From assembly GCF_000003815.2 (NCBI RefSeq), contig NC_049988.1, positions 21,666,297 through 21,730,296 of the forward strand: a stretch of DNA of 64,000 nucleotides, read 5' to 3'. How positions within the stretch are numbered: position 1 is the stretch's first letter; the number at the start of each line of letters is the position of its first letter. Both the position numbers and the translations under genes were made by a program. Below, in pieces: positions 20,403 through 33,366 of the stretch. This stretch comes from Branchiostoma floridae. Lineage: Eukaryota; Chordata; Leptocardii; Amphioxiformes; Branchiostomatidae. The notes under the pieces are model-generated. The model searched no databases and was not told the origin of the DNA. It worked only from the letters and a program-made list of their open reading frames with translations.

Positions 20403-23400
20403 ATGCCGGGAGGGCAACAGCAGTCCCAAACTGGTGACACAGGTAAAAATATTTTTGCAAATATTTTCTCTCTACATATGTCAGCGGCCAATGGGATTTG
20501 TTTAAAAATCTATGTAATGACAACACTAAGTTTTAAAATTAATCAGTGCCAGGCTATTCCATATCTTTATTCTTCCAAATATCATTCGGCCGAAGCATGA
20601 AGCTCGAAAGATGCACATTTATGACAGTTTTTTTGTCTACCCCTGCTTGCGGAATGGTGTAATGAGTCGTCGCATCCAACATTTCGTATGGCGAAGTAAA
20701 CCCCCGTACAAGGAATGCGCCAGCGTTATAATGTCCTCTATTGTCAATTGACAAACCTGTGTAAGTAAATTAGCCCGACACATTTATCGAGAAGAGTAGG
20801 TGCGTTTGGCTGAAGACAACCAGTTTGGAACCCGGAATCGCTGCTCAAGATGAAACGTACAATTAAAAGCCATAAAATATATGCAATATTATGATATCGC
20901 ACAATTTAACCACGATGATCAAGCAATGTTTTTTTCTCTTAAATATAAGATTTTTCGAACCCAGATTCTAATTTCAAACATTGTCGCTACGTTTACTGTG
21001 ATGTCATCACAAGTCATATTTGGATTTCCATGCGACAAAAACAAATTGAGTCTGAAAAATGACTCTCTGATGGTGCGATGTACAATAACTGGAGAAGGTT
21101 GACCATTTGCCACAGTTGCACTGGTTTCCTAGATGAAATGATACTACCATAGTTACTGGATATACATTTGTTCAAATCATGTTGCATATTGCTTCATTAA
21201 AATCTTGAAGTGACTGTCTGCTTAATTCATACCGTCGGCGCCATTTTAATTTTGTAATTTTTCTCCAGATACCACACCCATGCAGCGGCAGCAGACTGAT
21301 TTTCAGGCACGTGCCGACGCCGCTGCGAGTGTGCCCAACCCTATGTACGCCTCCGGAGCAGGTAAATCGTTTTTTAAGTCTGCTTATGGCGTCCTGTTCC
21401 TGTCTCGCTTTTATACGTACATTTTGTCCTATATCTGGAGTGTGTTTAATTTTATGATTTTTCCCCAGGCACCACACCCATGCAGCAGCCGCAGACTGAT
21501 TGGCAGTCCATTGCGGACGCCGCTGCGAGCATACCCAACGCTTTGTACGTCTCCAGAGCAGGTAAAACTTTGTCATTTTGTCTCATATTCGTCGAACGAT
21601 TGCCGTAAGATCACAAGCTGATTACAAGTTTTGTACCAAAATCAACTGTCTTGTTGCGAAAGGACTGCCGTAGAAGCTTGCCTCCGGTTGATTCTGCCAT
21701 AGACTGTTGATAACTCTACAACATTAAAATCTTATGACAACCTTCGACGGATGTGACTGCGTCGCATTGACACTAACTTGACTTTGATTCAGACAAATAT
21801 GATTTCTTCAGCAACTATAGAATTGAAACAAACGGGGCAAAGTTAAAAGAGCACATCATGCAATGATGAAAACTTATATGTTGGTAGACTGCTTTGTTTG
21901 AAGAACAATGTTTAGTGACCCGTATCAGTTTTATTGTATGAGCCCTGAAAGATTAGCTCAATCTGCGCTAAAGGTCATTGCAATAAGCCAATTAATGTTG
22001 TTTAGTTGTTTTAAAGAGGCAATTCTAATATAGACAAAATCGGTCTAGCTCTTTGTATGTTAAATAAATAGAAATAAATAAATAGATTGCTTATCAAAGA
22101 AGCTCATCTGTGTTGGTAGTAATCATAGTACAGAGCTTTAGTAGTATGAAATAGATTGCTTAGTGAATTACCGATCGTGATTTTTATTTTCTACTATCAT
22201 GTAATTTATTGTGTGTTAGTACGAACTATTCTGGATGAACATTAAGCTTTGTATGTATGTATGTAATTTCCAGCACGAAAATTGGACTTCCCCAAAATTT
22301 CGGCTGTCCATCTCAGGTCTTTCAATCATTCACAAAGACGGGAGTTGGACAGTCAAAACTTTCTTGTTCGATTTTTGCGTTGGAAATAAAAGTTCAAAAT
22401 TTTGAAAAATCATTCCTTGCTTTAAATCCTCTTTTCTAACAGACCGCACATATCCGGGTGGAGCAAGTGGCCGCCGCGGTCTGTGTAGCTTCATCCGCTC
22501 CAGGCTTATTTACATCGCCACGGTCATTGCCGTGCTGCTAAGCCTGATCGCTGTGGGACTCGCCCTCCTGGCGTTCATCAACAATGAGGTAAGCGTTCTT
22601 GTATCATAAAGGCCTGTTGCAAAGTAATTGCCTCCGTTCTGTTTATTGAGTCCATCAAGCCATAACTTTCTGATGTTTCATATTGTTGTTTCAACGTTTG
22701 GTCTGGCGTACGTATATACGTTTATGCGTTCGTAGGAAACATCTGAACTTACCAGCACTGTTGACGCCTTGAAGCGCGACCAGGACGACATGCCCACCAC
22801 TCTTGACGACATGGGCCAACTGTCCCCCACTGTTGACACCTTGGAGCGCGACCAAGACAACATGCGCCAACTGTCCACCACTGTTGACGCCTTAAAGCGC
22901 GACCAAGACGACATGCGCCAACTGTCCACCACTGTTGACACCTTGAAGCGCGACCAAGACATGTCCACCTCTGTTCAAGCTTTGAAATGTGACCAAGACG
23001 ACATGCGCCAACTGTCCGCCACTGTTGACACCTTGAAGCGCGACCAGGACGACATGCGCCAACTGTCCGCCACTGTTGACGCCTTGAAGTGCGACCAAGA
23101 CGACATGCGCCAACTGTCCGCCACTGTTGACGCCTTGAAGCGCGACCAAGACGACATGCGCCAACTGTCCGCCACTGTTGACGCCTTGAAGCGTGACCAA
23201 GACGACATACGCCAACTGTCCGCCACTGTTGACGCCTTGAAGCGTGACCAAGATGACATGCGCCAACTGTCCGCCACTGTTGACACCTTGAAGCGAGACC
23301 TGGACAAGGAGCGAAGCCGAACCACCGCCTTGGAGCAGCGTCTTCACGGTATGAGTAAGTCGCCAGGTAGGTTGGTTATTTAGTTGTCAAATGGACTATT

Positions 23401-24409
23401 TGTGATGGCAACGTAGTCAGTGTAATAGCAGGAAATTTTGTGACAATTCTTCATCATCTTATTGACTTCATCCATAATGTCCTTACATGTGCCTGTTGTT
23501 TCACTAACTCATACCATTTACTAATTATGCTGGTATTGAATAAAACCAATGGGAGATATGGCCTTCTGATGCAGTAAATGTAATGGGCTGTCAGTGATGG
23601 AATTCTGGAACATTTTTAATATCACCACTATCTTTCCCTACGCGTGTTGCTGACTCGCTGTTTTCCAGCATCTTGCCCTGAAGGTTACACAGTGTTCCGT
23701 GGAATCTGCTACAAGGCCTTCAACACAATGAAGACCTTCAGCAATGCGGCCGCGGCCTGTCGTGAAGACGGCGGCACCCTCGCCATGCCCCGAGACGCTG
23801 AGACCAACGCCTTCCTGATCTCCTTGTACAAGTCCGTGCGCGACAGGCCCTTCTGGTTCGGCCTGCACGATCAGCGCGAAGAGGGAAGCTTTGAGTGGGT
23901 GGATGGTTCTGCACTTGTGACTTACACCTTCTGGGCTCCGGGAGAACCGGACAACCGTGGGGGCAACCAAGATTGCGTTTTTTACTCCGCATCCCTGAAC
24001 GACAAGTGGGCCGACTTCTCATGCCACATGCCACTTTTCTTCATATGCCAGGCTGTTCCGGGTAGGCTTATAAACGTACCGTTTCCTGAAACCTTTCTGT
24101 CTAGTGAACATGCCACAGCTTAAGTATCCATTACACGGAGTGCATTAGACTATCATAACATCCATGAAATATACAGATATCAAACATGCAAATGAGGGAC
24201 TGATTTGCATATTTCAAACAAAAATTGCAAAAGCCTTTAATGCAAAAATGATGGGAATCTTATAGTTGTGACATGTGGAAGTTAGTTGAAGATGAACATT
24301 CCATGCATAAATTAATTCATGGAGGTACTCTAGTTAGTATTGCCAGTTAGTATTGTTATAGACACATCACACTGCCATTTCTGTTCATGTTTTCCAGGAC
24401 GTCCGTAGG
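20403..24409 (+). CDS. CTL-D: intact type II C-type lectin, two tail cassettes
   Basis: Exons: 20403-20442 start (MPGGQQQSQTGDT), 21269-21361 and 21469-21561 tail cassettes, 22443-22588 TM, 22736-23354 stalk, 23669-24061 CTLD, 24399-24409 end (GRP, TAG). The CDS is 1395 nt, 464 aa, with all phases consistent. Cassette 1 contains PNPMYAS (an NPxY motif), cassette 2 PNALYVS. The span (IAVLLSLIAVGLALLAF) follows a basic CSFIRSR stretch. The CTLD has six cysteines, FWFGLHDQREEG, an EPD tripeptide and WAD in place of WND, so calcium/sugar binding may be altered. The stalk donor ATGA|GTAAGT is near consensus. Expected to be a surface receptor; the ligand is unknown. Confidence 0.87.
22736..23354 (+). 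repeat. CTL-D stalk repeats (about 11 units)
   Basis: Mostly 17-residue ATVDALKRDQDDMRQLS units, very homogeneous from about 23010 to 23280. A partial unit (TTLDDMGQLS) is shared with CTL-C. Confidence 0.9.
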
Positions 24410-25029
24410 CGACAGGCGGAACTCTCGCCACCACTGTACAGCGGCTCTCCGGCAATCCGCAGTAAAACTGACCTACAAAACGTGAAACTTGGAATTATAG
24501 CAACAGAGGAAATCAGCACGTTGTTTTATGAGTACGTTTAAGAGTGTGTCGAGTAGAAAACTGATGGAAGAAATAGTGAATGGGCACCAAAGCGATGGAT
24601 CACGTAATGTACAGTGGTAGACACGCCTGAGTTTTCATACAGAGAAAATGTTTCTTGAAATATGCACGTAGCAATTTTTAAACATAGAAAATATTCTAGA
24701 AGCTGGAAAGCTGCTGGCTTGGCTGTATCAAACCCATCGCCTGTTGTTGGAGCGTTTCATACAAAAGCTGAACAGACAGGTTTAACAACTTCACTTATAC
24801 TAATAAAGCGTTACCTCACTGTTTTCACAATAGACGGACTTCCTTTTGTTGTTGTAAAAGAGCACAGTGCCAGAACTGCTGGTATTTATTGATGGAAGGT
24901 CCTTTGTAACAAGACTGAACCAAGTTATAGAGATTTTTTTGCTGTTCTCCGATGTTTGTAGACTGTGCTCATTTGAGCCTGGACCACTGAAGAAGCCAGA
25001 GTGGTGAAACCGGTTTGTGTGACAGACTG

Positions 25030-25035
25030 AATAAA
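25030..25035 (+). terminator. CTL-D polyadenylation signal
   Basis: AATAAA in the shared 3'-end context. Confidence 0.75.
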
Positions 25036-27054
25036 AGTTATAAACGGCAACTCTGCGGCTCCGGCTGTCTTACTGAGGGGTGACTTTGTTGAGAAAGATG
25101 TCGGTTAGCGTGAGGATCAGTCTGCAATGTCTCCAGAAAAATAACACGGGGATTCAATTACTACATTATGAGTTCTCCCGTACAAACCTTTTTGATGTTT
25201 CTCCCTCCCAGCCCAGATTAACTCCTTTTTCTAGAAAATTAGTCTGCCACTTGCAGAAAAACAAAATGCCACTTGTATCACCTAATGCCACGTCATCCCT
25301 CCAGATGAATATAAATATGGCCTGTTGTTGTTGTTTGTGTTAAATCGGTATGTTTTGTATTATCATTGTGGAACTCTGGTATCTTAAGGCCTCATCAATT
25401 CAATTTCGTGGTTCTTGGCCCAAAAAATATATTCTGGTTATGCTGAACTGAAAGAAAAACATAGCGTACAGACATGTGTGTGTGTTAATGTGTATGTGTG
25501 CATATACACTGTGCGGCTTATGTGTGTGCGCACATGATTGTGTGTGTTAAATTCATGTGTATGTATACGTGTGCATATACACTGCATGCATGTGTGTGAA
25601 CTATGTGGCACTGTGCATACATGCATGTATATGTGTGTCTAAGCATCTGTGTATAAGCACATTGTGTGTGTGTATGTGAATATAGGCATGTGTGTGCAGG
25701 TGTGTATGGGCTTGAAACGTAGTACGAGAGGAACACAAATAGATATCAATTATGCAAATCATGACTAAATTTGCATAATTGATTAGAAAACCAGGTAAAT
25801 TGTGCTGATAAGAGCCTTCTTTGTACATCATTTGCATTGAGACAAACGTACTTGGCGAAGATCGTGGTTAAGCTTATATTGAAAAGAAAGATAGTATACG
25901 GCAATTGCTGCGCTGTTCACTGACGTTCATGATACCTGTCAATCACTGTTATAAAAATTTACATGATCATATGACTGAAATTAAACGTTATGAAAACAAA
26001 CTCTGAAATTCCCTGTTTCTAATGTTGTTACAGTTGGGAGGAATATAAGTTAATACAGCACATAGTGAGAATTTTACGTGTTTTACCCAAAATTTCAGGA
26101 AGGGTTTGCAACGTATCCAGAAAAACACGCGGATTTAATGACTACATCAACACTTAAGAGTTTTCACGTACAAACTTTTCTATGTTTCTCCGTCTCAGTC
26201 CAGATTAACTTCTTATCCCAGAAGATTAGTCTGCCACTCGCAGAAAAACAAAAGGCCATTCGTACCACCTGATGCCACGTCATCCCTCCAAATAAAGGCA
26301 AATGTGGTCTTACGTCATCAGACTAATCAAGGTATTACTTGGTATATTCATGTCTTTCACATTTATGCACTGCACGACACAACATAAAATTATTATGATA
26401 AAATATATACTTATTTCTACAGTTTTAGCGCAAAATCTGTCAGATAATGTACAGGGATGCATGAATCAAATTCATTCTACGAGTTTACCCAAATCAGTTT
26501 AACAATATATTCACATTCTCCTTGTCGACCCTGACGTTCTGACATGTAAAAGACGCCACCTGACACCTCTTAGCAAAACTGCAGCGCTAAGCATGGGATT
26601 GTCACTTGGGTGTTGCTTGGGTGAAGACGCCAAGATAATGAAACTTTATTGTAGAAAATCTGTAAAGGTATGCGTTAAAGTAAAACTCTTATGTGTGATT
26701 ACTGTCTATGTGTTTGACGAAGACCGAAAATTTCAGAGGAAGAAAATAAACACAACTGTTTTTCTCTTATGGGTGAATATAGATGCATGCAATGCATTTA
26801 ATAGGTTTGCAAACATGAGGAAAAAGGTAGAAAGTCTTTCAAATTTGTTTTCGATACCTCTCTTTCAATATGCAACAAACAAACAAAGAAAACGATTACG
26901 TGTGTATCTGATTTGCCTGGAAACGTGCGTTGTTTGATACCCACGGTTTTCTTTCATCTTTGGTTTCTAATTTCTTCATATTTCACATTATGTTCGGACC
27001 TCGCCTGACGCAGGGCGTGTATTTTTGCTGTGCTGAAACCTGACAAGTCGCACC
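25036..27054. other. CTL-D to CTL-E spacer
   Basis: It repeats the C-D spacer: upstream blocks at about 25222-25315 and 26208-26300, a TG-rich array (about 25466-25720), and an octamer pair (25752-25776). Its distal part (26460-26940) is closer to the CTL-G upstream region, so the spacer is a patchwork. No gene is supported; the frame at 26593-26937 is judged a shadow. Confidence 0.6.
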
Positions 27055-30000
27055 ATGCCGGGAGGGCAACAGCAGTCCCAAACTGGTGACACAGGTAAAT
27101 GTATTTTTCAAAATATCTTCTCTCTACATATATCAGCAGGAGAGAGGATTTCTCTAAAAATCCACGTAGTGACAACTCTAAGGTTTAAAATTACTTAGTG
27201 CCGGCTATTCTATATTTATGACAGTATTTTCTCTAGGGGGGGGGGGGGGGTAAGGGGACAACCTCGCCATATGCGGAATGGTATAATGAGGGGTAAATCC
27301 TCCATTTCTTACTGTGAAGTAAATCCCCGTTACATAAGGAGCATCGGGCGTTAAGTTCCTCCTTAGTCCCGGCTCACTCGAGAAGAGTAGGGACATTTCG
27401 CTGAAAATATAACCAGTTGGGAACGCAGCATCGCTGTTAAAGATGGAACGTACAATCAAAAGCCATACAATGCATGAAATGTTGTTATATCGCACAATTT
27501 AAGGTAACCACGATGATCAAGTAATGTTTATCTCCCAGGAGAATGTTTCCCCGAATCCCGAAGTACTTTTTCTAACCAGTCACTAAGTTTACTGTTACGC
27601 TATCACCAGTCATCATGAGATTTCCTCACGAGGAAATAACTCGAGTCTGAAGAACGATTTTTGGAAGGTGCAATGTGCAGTAGCAATTTGCCACAGAGCC
27701 ACAGACGCATTTGTGCTGTTCATGAATTGATACAATCATGTTAATTGAATATTTAAAATCTTTAAGCGACCTCAATTCTTACCGTCGGCGCCATTTTAAT
27801 TATGTAATTTTCCTCCAGGCACCACACCCATGCAGCAGACTGATTGGCAGGCACGTACAGACGCCGCTGTGAGTGAACCCAACCATGTGTACGCCAATGA
27901 AGAAGGTAGAACACTTTCTAATCCACTTACAGCGTACTGTTCTTATCTCAACTTTATACTTTTGTATGTGGTTAATTTTGTAATTTTTCTCCAGGCACCA
28001 CACCCATGCAGCAGACTGATTGGCAGGCACGTGCCGACGCCGCTGCGAGTGAACCCAAACCTATGCACGCGTCCGGAGAAGGTAGAATTTTTTTTCAAGC
28101 CCGCCCATAGAATAATGTTCTTGTCTCGCTTTGATACGTTTTATTGTATGAAGTGTAACTTATGTCATTTTCCTCCAGATACCACAAGTGTACCCATGCA
28201 GCAGCCGCAGACTGATTGGCGGTCCATTGCCGACGCCGCTGCGAGCATACCCAACGCTTTGTACGTCTCAAGAGCAGGTAAAACTTTGTAATCCTGCGGT
28301 CCATGTCTTGCTGTGTCTGGTCACATGCATCGCACGATTGCATTATTGAGAAAGTCATGCGGGTGTCCTATAAAATCCCATCGGGCTGCGGATTCGTCCC
28401 CCGTACGTGCCAGTTCGGGCGCCGCGCCTGCCCTGTTCAGCCTGAAAGTTTTAAGAAATACGTGGCGGACGTAGCCTCCAAAAAAGTACGGACAAATTGC
28501 ACGTACGGCGGGTTGTGCCCCAAAAAACGGCGTTGGGCTGTAACAAATTTGGACAAATCCCACGTTTGTGTTAAAAACTACAGTTTAGCTTTATAAAAAG
28601 TATACACTGTTTTCTAAACTATTGTTTTGTAACAGACCGCACGTATACAGGAGGAGCAAGGCACCGTGCTTTCTGTAGCTTCATCCACTCCCACCGCAGC
28701 TGCATCGCCGCCGGCATTGCCGTGCTGCTTAGCCTGGTCGCTGTGGGACTCTCCCCTCTGACGTTCATCAATAAAGAGGTAAACGCTCTTGTCGCTCGTT
28801 TAGTGTTGACTAAGTATATCACACAATAAATTTTTGCTTTGTTATCTTTTATTACGTCTTGTATTCTGAACTAAATGGTAGAATATACGATTATACGTTT
28901 GCAGGTGGTATCTGAACTGTCCACCACTGTTGACGTCTTGAAGCAAGACCGAGATGAAATGCGCCAACTATCCGCCACTGTTGACGCCTTGAGGCGTGAC
29001 CAAGACAACATGTCCACCACTGTTGACGCCTTGAAGCGCGTTCAAGACCACATGCACCAACTGTCCGCCACTGTTGACGCCTTGAAGCGTGACCAAGACG
29101 ACATGTCTACCACTGTTGACGCCTTGAAGCGTTACCAAGACATGTCCACAACTGTTGACGCCTTGAAACTCGGCCTGGACAAGGATCGAAGCCGAATCGC
29201 CGCCTTGGAGCAGCGTCTTCACGAGATGCGTAAGACGCCAGGTACTAGTAAGTTGGGTTTTCCTTCTCATGTGTATTGCTTGTGATGGTGTATTGAACAA
29301 TATCGTTTGTTTAGAAACTTGAAAACCTGTGGTATTATCATTATCCTATCAAACGATATAATTTTCCTTATCAATATTTCATGTGCAGGTGCTTTTTTCA
29401 TTAATGGATAAAGTACATCTTCTTTCTACCAACACATTTAATGTACTTACATCTCTTGTTACATGCCAGATGTCATGTTTGAACAATGTCATAGTGTTTT
29501 ACTGTCTCGTTTTGGTTATTAGTTATGCTTGCATCAAAGAAAGTACACAACCTAATGTGGAGATATTTTGATCTTGTGACGTAAATGTAATGATTTATTA
29601 GTGATGGAATTCTGGAACATCTTTAAGGTCACAAGTGTCTATTCCTTCGGTTCAGTTGACCAATGTTTTTTTCCAGCATCTTGTCCTGAAGGTTACGCAG
29701 TGTTCCGTGGAATCTGCTACAAGGCCTTCAATACTCCAAAGACCTTCAGCGATGCGGCCGCGGCCTGTGGTGAAGACGGCGGCACCCTCGCCATGCCCCG
29801 AGACGCTGAGACCAACGCCTTCCTGATCTCCCTGCACAATGCCGTGAGTGACAAGACGAAATTCTGGATCGGCCTGCACGATCGGCGCGAAGAGGGACGT
29901 TTTGAGTGGGTGGATGGTTCTGCACTTGGGAACTACAGCTTCTGGGCTCCGCATGAACCAAACAACTTTGGGGGCAGAGAGGATTGCGTTATTTACAGAT

Positions 30001-30240
30001 CATCATTTAAAGAAGAGTGGAACGACGCACCATGCATCGATACGAATCGCTTCATATGCCAGGCTGCCCCAGGTACTGGCTATAACGTCCCATTTCCTGG
30101 TAAACATACCACAGCTTAATATTCATCAGACTAAGCCCATGACACCATCAATGCTCTTGTTATAAAACATTTCAAAGCAGATCGATCACTCCACATCTCA
30201 TCCCGGCCATTTCTGTTCATGTTTTCCAGGACGTCCATAG
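27055..30240 (+). CDS. CTL-E: intact type II C-type lectin, three tail cassettes
   Basis: Exons: 27055-27094 start, 27819-27905, 27995-28081 and 28179-28277 tail cassettes, 28636-28778 TM (one codon shorter than paralogs), 28905-29229 stalk, 29677-30072 CTLD, 30230-30240 end (GRP, TAG). The CDS is 1188 nt, 395 aa. The cassette cores are PNHVYAN, PKPMHAS (tyrosine replaced by histidine) and PNALYVS. The stalk starts VVSELS and has six units. The stalk exon has three in-phase donor candidates (ATGC|GTAAGA, CCAG|GTACTA, ACTA|GTAAGT). The CTLD has an EPN tripeptide and WND (mannose-type signature in characterised lectins) and all six cysteines. A GC-rich stretch in the intron before the TM exon (28379-28530) is absent from paralogs. 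Confidence 0.87.
28905..29229 (+). repeat. CTL-E stalk repeats (6 units)
   Basis: Six diverged units (for example TTVDVLKQDRDEMRQLS) with a 13-residue variant (KRYQDMS). The cap is LDKDRSRIAALEQ. Confidence 0.9.
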
Positions 30241-30986
30241 GCGACAGGCGGAACTCTCGCCACCATTGTCCAGCGGCTCTCCGGCAATCCGCAGTGAGAC
30301 TAACCTGTAACACGTTAAGTATGCTAACGTGTAACACGTTAAGTAAGGAATTGTACCGATGGATCCAAACAGCACGTTTTATGAATTTTCTTAAGAGGTG
30401 GTCAATTAGTAAAATAACCATGAGAATAGCGAATACGCACCAAAACAATGATGCAATATCTGTGCAAAGATAGACACGCCTCAGCTCATATATATATAGA
30501 GAGAATGTACACATCTTTTTGCACATAGCCATTTTTTACATAGAAAACATGCTAATTAGCGGAAAGCTCCTGGTTTGGTCGTATGAAAACCATTACCCTT
30601 TTTTGTGATGTTTCCTGCAAAAGGCTGAACAGACAGGACAGACAAAATGCGGTAAAAAAAATTCACTCATTTCACACGTTATGTTACTTCATATTTACAG
30701 TAGGCTGTCGTGACTAAACGATAGATGTTCCATTGTTGTTCTCCTGCATCTTCTCCTTTTTCTGTGACTTTTTTTAACAGGACGAATGCCGCGGATAATC
30801 AAATCAACATGACAAAAGTGGACGAAAAATTGCCAGAACTGCAGTATTTATTGGTGGACGTTCCTTTGCTATAGGCCTTAACCAAGTTATAGAAATTTTC
30901 TTGTCGTTCTCCCAAGTTTGTAGACTGCGCTCATTTGAGCTTGAACCACTGAAAAAGCCACACATGTGAATCTATGTGTGACAGAC

Positions 30987-30992
30987 AATAAA
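30987..30992 (+). terminator. CTL-E polyadenylation signal
   Basis: AATAAA in the shared context (GACAATAAAAGTTGTAAACG). Confidence 0.7.
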
Positions 30993-33366
30993 AGTTGTAA
31001 ACGGGAACTCTGCGGCTCCGGCTGTCTTACTGAGGGTGACTGTGGTGAGAAAGTTAGCGTGAGGATCAGTCCACTCCATATATGCTAGTTATCCAGATTT
31101 GGACAATGACCATTAAAACCTCATGAGGCATGAAGGTGCAGCGCTTACAATGTGTTAGCGGTTGAGCTGAGTGTGAGTTATGCTAGTAGATTAGCATGGC
31201 TATATTACAGCACAGCATACAGGGCGTGATGTACCCAAAACCTGTGTTCCACTCATGGCCGCCTTGTGTTATCCAAAGTGCCCAACATCACATCGCCACA
31301 AGACAGGGACCCGACCGGGCAGCTTTAGGGAACGAAAATTCCGATATGAAAAAATGAAAAAAAAAGAACGAAATTAATTCAACAGCATGCCTTGTGCATA
31401 TTTATTGGCATATACAAACTGTAATTTTTCGTTTCCGCAAACGGCCAGACCAGGCCCTGGGTAGTAATGTGACGTAGGCCTAAGTACTACTTTACAAGAA
31501 CAAATGCTTCATTCTTCAGATATAATCACCATCCACTCTGAATTTAAGTTACTTTCTCCTGGCTAAAATAAGTGGAAATATCGACAAACACATAAAAAAA
31601 CAATACCTCCATATTTTTTTCGCGTAGGTAAAGACAACACCTCGGAGGTTGAATCTCTGAGTTTAAGTTGCTTACTCGATGCTGGCTAAAGTAAGTGGAG
31701 ACATAGACAGTCACACCATTTATCATGGAGGTAAAAACAACACAAATTTAGGAGTAGTTGCTGTAGAAATACATAACTATATGTCTCATTTCTAAACTAT
31801 CATGCAGTCTCAGAAGTTCGTTGGTTTGAAACGATGTGATCTGCAGTGCAAAGAGGAAGGGTCTGCAATGTCTGAATAAAAACATGGAGATTCAATGACT
31901 ACATTATGAGTTCTCACGTACAAACTTTTTCATGTTTCTACCTCTCGTCTTAGAGTAACTTTGTTTCCCAGAAAATTAGTCTGCCAATTACAGAAAAACA
32001 AAATGCCATTCGCACCACCTGATATCGATGCCACGTCATCTCTCCAGATGAATGTTAATATGGCCTGTTGTTGTTTGTGTTTACTGGGTATGTTGTGTAT
32101 TATCATTGTGGAACTCTAGTATCTTTAGGTTTCATCAATTCAATTTCGCTGTTCTTGGACCCAAAAAAGATATTCTGGTTATGCTGAACTGAAAGAACGA
32201 CATAGCGTATAGCCGCGCTGTTCCTTGACGTTCATGACACATGTCAATCACTGTAGTCTAAAATGTACTCGATCATATTACTGAAGTTAAACGTTCTAAA
32301 ACAAGCTCTGAATTCCTCTGTTTTAAATGCAGTTACACTTGAAATGAATGTGAGTAATTGCAGCATACAGTGCTATATTATAGTACACTTTACGTGTTTA
32401 ACCCAGAATTTCAGAAAGGGTTTGCAATGTCTCCAGAAAAACACGGAGATTTAATGACTACATTTACACTTAAGAGTTTTCATGTAAAAAACAACTTTTC
32501 ATCTCTCCATTTCAGGCCAGATTAACTTCGAAAATTAGTCTCCCACTTGCAGAAAAACAAAATGCCATTCGCACCACATGATGCCACGTCATCCCTCCAA
32601 ATAAGGGTAGATGTGATCTTACGTCGTCAGACTAATTAAGGTATTACTTGGTATATTCATGTGTCTTACACATTTATGTACTGCACGACACAACATAAAA
32701 TTATTATGATAAAATATACTTATTTCTACATGTTTATATCAAAATCTGTCAGATAATTTACAGGGATGCATGAATCAAATTCATTTCTACGAGATTTCCA
32801 CGATCAGTTTAACAATATATACATATTCTCCTCGTCGATCCTGACGTTCTGATATGTAAATGGCGCCACCTGACAACTCTTAGCAACACTGCAGCTCTAA
32901 TAATGGGATTCCCACTTGAGGTTACTTGGGTGAAGACGCCAAATGAAAATTTATTGTAGAAAATCTATAAAAGTTTGCGTTACCATAAAACCCTAAGGTG
33001 TGTTTACTGTCTACATGTTGTGTGACGCACACGGAAAATTTTAGACGAAGAAAAAAAGACAATTGTTTTCCCCTATGTGTGCATATAGATGAATTCAATA
33101 TATGTGATGGGTTTCCAAACATGATGAAAAGGGTAGAATGTCTTTTAAAATTGTTTTCGATACCTCTCTTTCAATATGCAGCAAACCAACAAAGAAAAAA
33201 CGATTGCGTGTGTATATGATTTGTCTGGAAACGTGCTTTGTTTGTCACCCATAATTTTTTTTCATCTTTGGCTTCTATTAATTTCTTCATATTTCACATT
33301 GTGTTTCGGACCCCGCCTGACGCAGGGCGTGTATTTTTTGCTGTCCAGAACCTGACAAGTCGCACC
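30993..33366. other. CTL-E to CTL-F spacer
   Basis: The first 670 bp match the B-C spacer almost exactly. Upstream blocks follow at about 31968-32050 and 32526-32610, then a promoter-proximal part (32840-33240) closest to that of CTL-D. There is no TG array. No gene is supported. Confidence 0.6.

Noticed and set aside
24062-24123. Read-through frame after the CTLD exon (for example LINVPFPETFLSSEHATA)
   Set aside because: The donor CCGG|GTAGGC and the last exon (GRP, stop) are conserved in every gene. The extension differs between paralogs and looks like retained intron only.
26593-26937. 115-125 residue frame shared with 41028-41405 (GLSLGCCLGEDAKI...)
   Set aside because: Its similarity follows from DNA duplication of the upstream region. 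The D and F copies are interrupted, and the frame runs into the promoter-proximal block of the lectin genes.
28303-28596. 97-residue frame in the CTL-E intron
   Set aside because: It spans cassette-intron sequence and the GC-rich insert. It is absent from paralogs and carries no motif.
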